In this document: positions 62,995 to 64,000 of the stretch, piece by piece
How positions within the stretch are numbered: the first letter of the stretch is position 1
Layout of the letters: every line of letters begins with the position of its first letter
From: CALVGQ01 sp964368495
GTDB lineage: Bacteria > Bacillota_I > Bacilli_A > Erysipelotrichales > Erysipelotrichaceae
Assembly (NCBI GenBank): GCA_964368495.1
Contig: CAYJAJ010000005.1
Span: 1 to 64,000 of the forward strand
DNA length: 64,000 bases
Reading direction: 5' to 3'
Notes under the pieces: generated by a model
Databases searched by the model: none
What the model saw: only the letters and a program-made list of their open reading frames with translations
Told to the model about the DNA's origin: nothing
Position numbers and translations under genes: made by a program

Positions 62995-64000
62995 CTAATC
63001 TTCCTCATAGAAGTCTTCATACTCTTCATATTCATCAAAATCAATATCCTCTTGAATCCAAGTATTTGCTTCTTCAAGCTCTTGATTTTTTCTGATTTCT
63101 TCTAATTCTTCTTCAGAGTATACTGGTTTTAATTCATAATCTTTATCACGTTTTAAATCTTTGCTACGAAGTTTACGTTCTTCTTCTTTAACGAATTTAC
63201 GTTTTTTAATATCTTTAGAATCTGCAGAAGCCTTGTTACTTGTACTTGCCAGTTTTTCAAAACGTGGAACATATTCTTTTTTCTCACGTTCCTTTTTCAC
63301 TGGTTTAACAGTTTCTTCAATAACAACACTTTCTTTGATCTCAGGTTCTGCCTCTGGTATTATCTCTTCAATTACTTCTTCAACAGAAACATCGACTTTT
63401 TCTTCAGTAACTACATCTGGTGTAATTTCATTCTCTTCAACTGTTTCAATAACCTCATCCTCAACAACATTTGAGTTATCAGATAATCCAAGAGATTCAA
63501 AATATTTAGCAGTTTCTTTTTCTTCCGCGATGCGTTTTTGCTCAGCAGCAAATTCCATCATCTTTTCTTGCCAATCAATACCCATCTCTTCAATGCTAGA
63601 TTTTGTCTTAATATCAATTTTCATTCCAGTTAATTTTACTGCTAAACGAGCATTTTTACCTTTTTTCCCAATTGCAAGACTTAGTTGATTATCATCAACG
63701 ACAACAAGTAAGCTACGTTTATCTTCAGTCGGAAGAACCGCAAGTACTTGTGCAGGAGCTAAAGCATTTTTAATTAGTTCTTGAATGTTATCGCTCCATT
63801 CAAAAATATCAATTTTCTCGCCTTTTAATTCATCAATTATCACTTGTACACGAGAACCTCTTGGGCCTATACAAGCACCAATTGCATCAACTTCAGGATT
63901 TGAAGAGTAAACAGCCATTTTTGTGCGTTCTCCTGCATCACGAGCAATTGCCTTAATTTCAACAACCCCTTCATAAATTTCAGGAACCTCTTTTTCAAAC
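62995..64000 (-). CDS. nusA: Transcription termination/antitermination factor NusA (partial, with long C-terminal tail)
   Basis: The gene enters from the right edge; the readable part holds the last 335 or so residues. Seen are the end of the S1/KH1 border (FEKEVPEIYEGVVEIKAIAR), KH1 with GACIGPRGSRV and KH2 with LSLAIGKKGKNARLAVKLTG. After that is a roughly 190-residue tail (about 62995-63576), acidic first, then basic, ending with YEEYEDFYEED. Bacillus NusA ends soon after KH2, so this tail is unusual. NusA binds RNA polymerase and RNA to modulate pausing and termination. It leads the operon with ylxR. Confidence 0.95.
   Translation of the reverse strand, partial: FEKEVPEIYEGVVEIKAIARDAGERTKMAVYSSNPEVDAIGACIGPRGSRVQVIIDELKGEKIDIFEWSDNIQELIKNALAPAQVLAVLPTEDKRSLLVVVDDNQLSLAIGKKGKNARLAVKLTGMKIDIKTKSSIEEMGIDWQEKMMEFAAEQKRIAEEKETAKYFESLGLSDNSNVVEDEVIETVEENEITPDVVTEEKVDVSVEEVIEEIIPEAEPEIKESVVIEETVKPVKKEREKKEYVPRFEKLASTSNKASADSKDIKKRKFVKEEERKLRSKDLKRDKDYELKPVYSEEELEEIRKNQELEEANTWIQEDIDFDEYEEYEDFYEED

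Noticed and set aside
63161..63688. 175-codon + strand open frame opposite nusA
   Set aside because: Ser/Thr-rich antisense shadow of the Glu-rich NusA tail; no start signals.
1..64000. tRNA, rRNA, CRISPR arrays, prophage or insertion sequences
   Set aside because: None were recognisable; the only recombinase is the chromosomal Xer type in conserved synteny.

Overview
This window comes from a low-GC Gram-positive (Bacillota) chromosome. Gene order and family content point to a spore-forming relative of the Erysipelotrichia; this placement is inference, because no rRNA is present. The clues are AT-rich DNA, strong AGGAGG ribosome-binding sites, a T-box leader, PolC-type polymerase, the Spo0A, SpoIIM and SpoIVB sporulation proteins, a short IF-2 and a compact SMC. 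There are about 52 protein genes and no tRNA, rRNA, CRISPR array or insertion sequence that I can see. No gene-free stretch exceeds 300 bases. Ten unknown bases at 49179-49188 mark an assembly gap inside oppD.

Left block (1-27.7 kb): every gene is on the + strand. It begins with the end of mnmA and follows the conserved Firmicute order recD2, yrrI-like permease, T-box/alaS, ireB, ruvX, DUF1292, mltG, udk, greA. Then come comEA, comEC, holA, serine dehydratase and a U32 protein, followed by smc, ftsY, ylxM, ackA, nrnA, HU, a zinc membrane peptidase and a MATE exporter. A TPR-type HTH regulator followed by a 48-residue membrane-anchored peptide sits between recD2 and the permease.

Right block (27.8-64 kb): every gene but one is on the - strand. 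Reading from the junction outward, there is deoB, xerD, spoIIM, dinB, DUF554, spo0A, malQ and rmuC. A roughly 15.7 kb peptide-use operon follows: an M24 peptidase, oppB-C-D-F-A, a second M24, an S9 peptidase, M20C PepD, a guanylate-kinase-like protein, a third M24, an M29 aminopeptidase and an MFS carrier. A fourth M24 gene is divergent from it. Next are spoIVB, degV and polC, then the nusA-ylxR-ylxQ-infB-rbfA operon running off the right edge.

The two blocks converge at 27.73-27.84 kb. In that gap, at 27810-27837, is a 28-base 11-6-11 pseudo-palindrome that closely resembles the Firmicute dif site. I propose that this junction is the replication terminus with its XerCD dimer-resolution site. 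That would explain the near-complete strand switch, since genes on both sides would be co-oriented with replication.

Other points of interest are: an SMC whose two coiled-coil strands are both about 100 residues shorter than usual; tandem perfect 0A boxes upstream of spo0A; a 7-1-7 Fur-family-like palindrome on the -35 of the peptide operon; a guanylate kinase paralogue inside that operon; a long charged tail on NusA; and a degV terminator hairpin that buries the spoIVB ribosome-binding site.
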